A DNA stretch of 51,870 nucleotides from Methanocorpusculaceae archaeon UBA456 (GTDB lineage: Archaea > Halobacteriota > Methanomicrobia > Methanomicrobiales > Methanocorpusculaceae), in NCBI GenBank assembly GCA_002496395.1, contig DAJQ01000035.1, forward strand, positions 8,069-59,938, given 5' to 3'. Below, in pieces: positions 48,926 to 51,870 of the stretch (its first letter is position 1; the number at the start of each line of letters is the position of its first letter). The notes under the pieces are model-generated. The model ran no database searches, was not told the DNA's origin, and saw only the letters and a list, made by a program, of their open reading frames with translations. A program made the position numbers and the translations under genes.

Positions 48926-48963
48926 CGTGCTGAATATACCTTCCAAAGAGTTGATCTGATACT

Positions 48964-49551
48964 ATGAAAGATATGGATGACATCATAAAGCAGGCCGTTT
49001 CCATCCTCAGCCATGACGGCTTAATCGTGTACCCGACCGAGACGGTGTATGGGCTTGGCGGGGATGCCTTCTCGGATATTGCAATTGAGCGGGTATATGA
49101 AGCAAAGAACAGGCTCAGGGGAAAACCGATCTCAATTGCGGTATCGGATATCGAGATGCTCGCCTGTGTCGCATATCTTAATCCGGCGGCAGAGGCGTTC
49201 ATCAACCGCTTCCTCCCCGGCCCCGTGACAGTAATCCTGAAGGCAAAGAGCTGTGTCCCGACAGAACTGACCGGCGGCACCGGGATGATCGGCATCCGCT
49301 GGCCGGATCACAGAATAGCGCTTTCGATCATCAGCGAGCTGGATGCCCCGATCACCGCAACCAGCGCAAACCTCTCCGGTGACATCTCTCCAAGGACCAA
49401 AAATGACGTGAATGTTCGGCACGAGCTCTTCATCGACGGGGGAGAGCTGCCGGGGACGCCAAGCACGGTTGTGGATCTCCAAACAAAAGAGATCGTCAGG
49501 CCGGGATCACAGCTTGATGAGATCGTCAGATTCCTCATCGAAATGGACTGA
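48964..49551 (+). CDS. L-threonylcarbamoyladenylate synthase (Sua5/YrdC)
   Basis: This 195-residue protein is a YrdC domain only: DGLIVYPTETVYGLGGDA (about 18-35), RLRGKPISIAV, the FLPGPVTVILKA stretch, GIRWPDH and TSANLSGD. It makes threonylcarbamoyl-AMP from threonine, bicarbonate and ATP, the first step of the t6A modification at position 37 of ANN-decoding tRNAs. It has no C-terminal Sua5 domain, as in short TsaC/YrdC. The gene is 38 bp after the ACT protein and 5 bp before the nucleotidyltransferase. Confidence 0.92.
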   Translation: MKDMDDIIKQAVSILSHDGLIVYPTETVYGLGGDAFSDIAIERVYEAKNRLRGKPISIAVSDIEMLACVAYLNPAAEAFINRFLPGPVTVILKAKSCVPTELTGGTGMIGIRWPDHRIALSIISELDAPITATSANLSGDISPRTKNDVNVRHELFIDGGELPGTPSTVVDLQTKEIVRPGSQLDEIVRFLIEMD

Positions 49552-49556
49552 GCTGC

Positions 49557-50498
49557 ATGGAGATAAAGCGGATGGAGAAGCCTATCCGGCTTCGTGATTT
49601 TTTAGTCGATAGAGATGGCGGAATATATGCCGTTTCAGTGTACGACAACGACGAGCGGGCAGGCTGTGTCCTGAGGTACCTCCCCAATCCTGATGGCGAG
49701 CGAACCTGTGCAGATGGAAAGCGGTACCGGAAGATCGAGTTTGATGAGGCATTCGCCTGGATTCGTGAGCACCATCCCGAGTGGAATGATACCGTTCATC
49801 GGATCCCGCTGGATCAGATCGCCTCTGTCCTGAAGCCGGAAGAGGAGATGGACCGGATCATGCAGCAGAACCCCCGTGTCAGGAGCCTCACAAGCCTCTT
49901 CAGCCTCCCAGAGAAGAGTTTCGGCTGTACCGGCTCCCTCCTATGCGGTCTTGAGAATGAAGCATCAGATATCGATCTTGTCGTCTATGGGGAGCACTGG
50001 TTCTCAGCACAGCGGCAGCTTGCCGATGCTGTTTCAGCGGGGAAGATCCCGGAGATGAGTGAGGAGATGTGGAGGAAGGTCTACAGGAAGCGTGTCCCTG
50101 AGATCGGTTTTGATGACTTTGTCGCCCATGAAGCCCGGAAATACAACCGGGGCGAGTATGAGGGAACCTACTTCGACCTCCTCTTCTCTCGTGGATATGC
50201 CGGGCAGAACGCCGTTCCGATCAAAAAAGGAGTTCCAACCGGCCGGGATGTGATCGAGGCGACCGTGACCGATGCCTCCCTTGCATTTGATAACCCGTCC
50301 GTCTATGCAATCGACCACGAGGAGATCAGCTATGTCCTCTCCTTCACCCATACCTATGCCGGGCAGGCACTCGCAGGAGAAGTGATCGAGGCAGCAGGTG
50401 TAGTCGAGGATCATGGAGACGAAAAATGGCTGATCGTCGGCACCACCCGCGAGGCACGGGGCGAGTACATCCTCTCACGAACACTTCTGAACAGGTGA
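49557..50498 (+). CDS. predicted nucleotidyltransferase, COG1665 type
   Basis: In this 313-residue protein the centre has the pol-beta nucleotidyltransferase motif GCTGSLLCG (GS at 126-127) followed by ASDIDLVVYG (acidic pair D138 and D140). N- and C-terminal regions are specific to the archaeal family, including EISYVLSFTHTYAGQALAGE. Nucleotide and acceptor are not known; RNA is plausible. ATG 49557 is used; an ATG at 49572 with GGAGAT eight bases upstream is an equally good start. It appears co-transcribed with the YrdC gene (5-bp gap). Confidence 0.82.
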   Translation: MEIKRMEKPIRLRDFLVDRDGGIYAVSVYDNDERAGCVLRYLPNPDGERTCADGKRYRKIEFDEAFAWIREHHPEWNDTVHRIPLDQIASVLKPEEEMDRIMQQNPRVRSLTSLFSLPEKSFGCTGSLLCGLENEASDIDLVVYGEHWFSAQRQLADAVSAGKIPEMSEEMWRKVYRKRVPEIGFDDFVAHEARKYNRGEYEGTYFDLLFSRGYAGQNAVPIKKGVPTGRDVIEATVTDASLAFDNPSVYAIDHEEISYVLSFTHTYAGQALAGEVIEAAGVVEDHGDEKWLIVGTTREARGEYILSRTLLNR

Positions 50499-50573
50499 GC
50501 AGTTTTTTCGGAGATCTCTTTTCCACCTGCCAATCTGTTTCCGCCCTCTTTTTCGGTCTATCCTCTCCTGAAT

Positions 50574-51383
50574 TCACCCTCTCCGGAAGAACCGGTCAAA
50601 GAGCGTCTGCGGTTCGCCGGCGCCCCGGGTGCAGGATTCCTGCTTCGGGCAGCGGTCGCAGGGGGCATCCGGCGGTGCCTGCGGGGTTTCGCCGCGGTAG
50701 ATCGCCTCTGCTTTCCTGAGGGCGGCGAGGAGGCTCCGCCTGTCCGAGGCGGTGGGGGCGACCGTCCGGACGATGCCGGATGGAATATAGGCGATCCGGA
50801 CTTCGGAGAGGGAGTGTCCTCCATCATTCAGCTGTTCCATCTCTTCTGCCGCCAGCAGGTATGCAGCCGCCCGGATCCGATCCTGCTTCCAGACACCATA
50901 GGTCGGGGCACGGCCTGCCCTGAGGATGCCGATTGCAGGCTTTTTGCTGAATATCCAGTCGATCCGCCCGGAGATGCCGTACTTCCTGTTTGTACAGGAA
51001 ACATCGGCTGCCACAGGCGCCTCCCAGGCAAGCCCCCGACAGGCAGCGATACACCCTTTGAGGTACTCTTTCATCGAGTCATCGATATCCGGCCGGACAA
51101 GCCGGATCTCCCCCCAGATCCTCTCAACGTGGGGATCTGGATTACAATCTGGAACCTGTGGAGATCCAACAGATGACACAACCTCCGATTCCGAGGCCGC
51201 TGAACCATCAGATACGGCCAATGCTCCCAGGTGGTAGCCGACCTGTTTCGCAATGGTATATTCCGGCGGCTCTGTGATCCCTTCATGCCGTTCCAGATAC
51301 ACCCGGACCGGGCAGACCGAAGTGCGGACGAGTGTCGAGACTGGGATGAATTGTGGTTCTGAGGGTCGTGTTGGCGCAGACAT
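50574..51383 (-). CDS. Cas4/Dna2-like Fe-S protein with degraded nuclease motifs
   Basis: This 269-residue protein has the Cas4-like layout: an N-terminal Cys (C24 in VRTSVCPVRVYLERH), motif II D142 in GRIDWIF, then IGILRAGRAP where active nucleases have an E-I-K-T-G-R-A-P-like strand, QDRIRAAAYLLAAEE, and a C-terminal C242-x2-C245-x5-C251. The four Cys fit a 4Fe-4S cluster. The E and K of the ExK motif are replaced by I153 and R155, and the Q of the QxxxY helix is Arg171, so nuclease activity is doubtful. It is convergent with the nucleotidyltransferase gene. No cas genes are near. Confidence 0.8.
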   Translation of the reverse strand: MSAPTRPSEPQFIPVSTLVRTSVCPVRVYLERHEGITEPPEYTIAKQVGYHLGALAVSDGSAASESEVVSSVGSPQVPDCNPDPHVERIWGEIRLVRPDIDDSMKEYLKGCIAACRGLAWEAPVAADVSCTNRKYGISGRIDWIFSKKPAIGILRAGRAPTYGVWKQDRIRAAAYLLAAEEMEQLNDGGHSLSEVRIAYIPSGIVRTVAPTASDRRSLLAALRKAEAIYRGETPQAPPDAPCDRCPKQESCTRGAGEPQTLFDRFFRRG

Positions 51384-51424
51384 GCGTAAGAAACCTTTTC
51401 TTTTTACTCCGCTAATAGATTTGC

Positions 51425-51718
51425 ATGGCTTCCAAGGAAATTACTGTAAATGTGCCGCAAGATCTCGATCCCGTCTACAGCAATATGATCCAGATCGCTT
51501 TCCGGGACGACGAATTCACCTTCCTCTTCCTCCACCAGATCCCAAATATCAACCAGGCAAAGGCAAAATCCATCGTCACCATCAGCCCAAAGCATGCGAA
51601 GAAGTTCCTCGCGGTGCTCCAGCAGAGCGTTGCCGAGTTCGAATCCAAGTTCGGCACCATTGAGCCCCCCCATGAGCAGCAGGCAGGCGACTCGGTGACG
51701 ATGCGTGGATACTCCTGA
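51425..51718 (+). CDS. DUF3467 protein
   Basis: This 97-residue protein has the small DUF3467 pattern: PVYSNMIQIAFRDDEFTFLFLHQIP, then a helix with ISPKHAKKFLAVLQQSVAEFESKFG. The family is common in methanogens and bacteria and has no known function. It is divergent from the Cas4-like gene, with 41 bp between starts. A T-rich TATA-like stretch CTTTTCTTTT is near 51391. No ribosome-binding site is visible, so the mRNA may be leaderless. Confidence 0.8.
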   Translation: MASKEITVNVPQDLDPVYSNMIQIAFRDDEFTFLFLHQIPNINQAKAKSIVTISPKHAKKFLAVLQQSVAEFESKFGTIEPPHEQQAGDSVTMRGYS

Positions 51719-51787
51719 GCAAGCTGCGATACAAGAGCTGTTTCACAACACACAAAACAGTATACGGTCTCTGGGAGGAACAGAACC

Positions 51788-51797
51788 TTTTAACCTT
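51788..51797 (+). promoter_or_regulatory. TATA box of tRNA-Thr(CGT)
   Basis: TTTTAACCTT lies 27-36 bp before the first base of the tRNA, which is the expected archaeal spacing. Confidence 0.45.
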
Positions 51798-51823
51798 TTC
51801 AAAGCCAATAGAATGGTCGCAGT

Positions 51824-51870
51824 GCCGCCGTGGCTTAGCCCGGCATAGCGGCTGATTCGTAATCAGCAGG
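51824..51870 (+). tRNA. tRNA-Thr (anticodon CGT), cut by window end
   Basis: GCCGCCG acceptor 5' arm, then TGGCTTAGCCCGGCATAGCG identical to the tRNA-Thr at 1732, then anticodon arm CTGATTCGTAATCAG with anticodon CGT. The T arm and acceptor 3' arm lie outside the window. It pairs with tRNA-Thr(TGT) to cover ACG and ACN codons. Confidence 0.9.

Overview
The window reads as chromosomal DNA of a methanogenic euryarchaeon, most likely of the order Methanomicrobiales (genus not assignable from sequence alone). Evidence: a formylmethanofuran:tetrahydromethanopterin formyltransferase (Ftr), archaeal-only families (DUF2070, DUF357, archaeal NusA-like KH protein, diphthine synthase, ACT/DUF5612), pilins with the archaeal SEVIG-type N-terminus, large REC-PAS-histidine kinases of the kind common in Methanomicrobiales, and leaderless genes with a TATA element about 25 bp before the start codon. 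Two near-identical threonine tRNAs (anticodons TGT and CGT) lie near the two ends.

Layout. 1-6 kb: 3' end of a DUF2070 membrane protein, tRNA-Thr, a REC-PAS-kinase, a CPBP membrane protease. 6-8.5 kb: an accessory patch with an orphan CARF-wHTH regulator, two gene remnants and a HicBA toxin-antitoxin pair. 8.5-17.3 kb: purine phosphoribosyltransferase, then a molybdenum/tungsten and C1 block: TupABC-type tungstate transporter, a molybdenum-storage-protein homologue, a TiaS-like TCKD protein, a small protein plus wHTH protein, a MOT1-type molybdate transporter, 5-formyl-THF cyclo-ligase and Ftr. Mo/W is the metal of formylmethanofuran dehydrogenase, whose product is the Ftr substrate, so metal supply and use sit side by side. 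17.2-25.4 kb: AI-2E-family transporter, nitroreductase, radical SAM protein, a lipoprotein and a SIMPL protein that share one upstream palindrome, LysE exporter, NusA-like protein, HisE, bifunctional nuclease, flippase-like protein.

24.8-30.6 kb, minus strand: a compact run DtxR/FeoA regulator, FeoB, a KaiC-like protein with a degenerate P-loop, a second degenerate KaiC-like domain fused to a Ras-like GTPase, DphB and a duplicated DUF357 protein, joined by 4-bp overlaps or short gaps. The KaiC-like/GTPase pair is the best candidate here for an undescribed signalling device. 30.6-34.7 kb: PolX, a cis-prenyltransferase-like protein without the catalytic Asp, a catalytic UppS convergent with it (a probable heteromeric prenyltransferase) and a radical SAM protein.

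34.9-41.2 kb: five consecutive type IV pilin-like surface proteins with PKD domains, Thr-Pro linkers and one LamG-like domain; the fourth is broken by an in-frame TAA. 41.3-43 kb: methyltransferase plus His-rich AbrB protein behind a repeat-rich leader, then tRNA-Gly(CCC) with the tail of an AlbA_2/Schlafen-type protein directly behind it. 43.3-48 kb: a second REC-PAS-kinase paralogous to the first, HdeD-like protein, REC-PAS protein. 48.2-51.9 kb: ACT protein, Sua5/YrdC, a nucleotidyltransferase, a Cas4-like protein with lost catalytic residues, a DUF3467 protein and the second tRNA-Thr, cut by the window end. No CRISPR array, intact insertion sequence or rRNA was seen.
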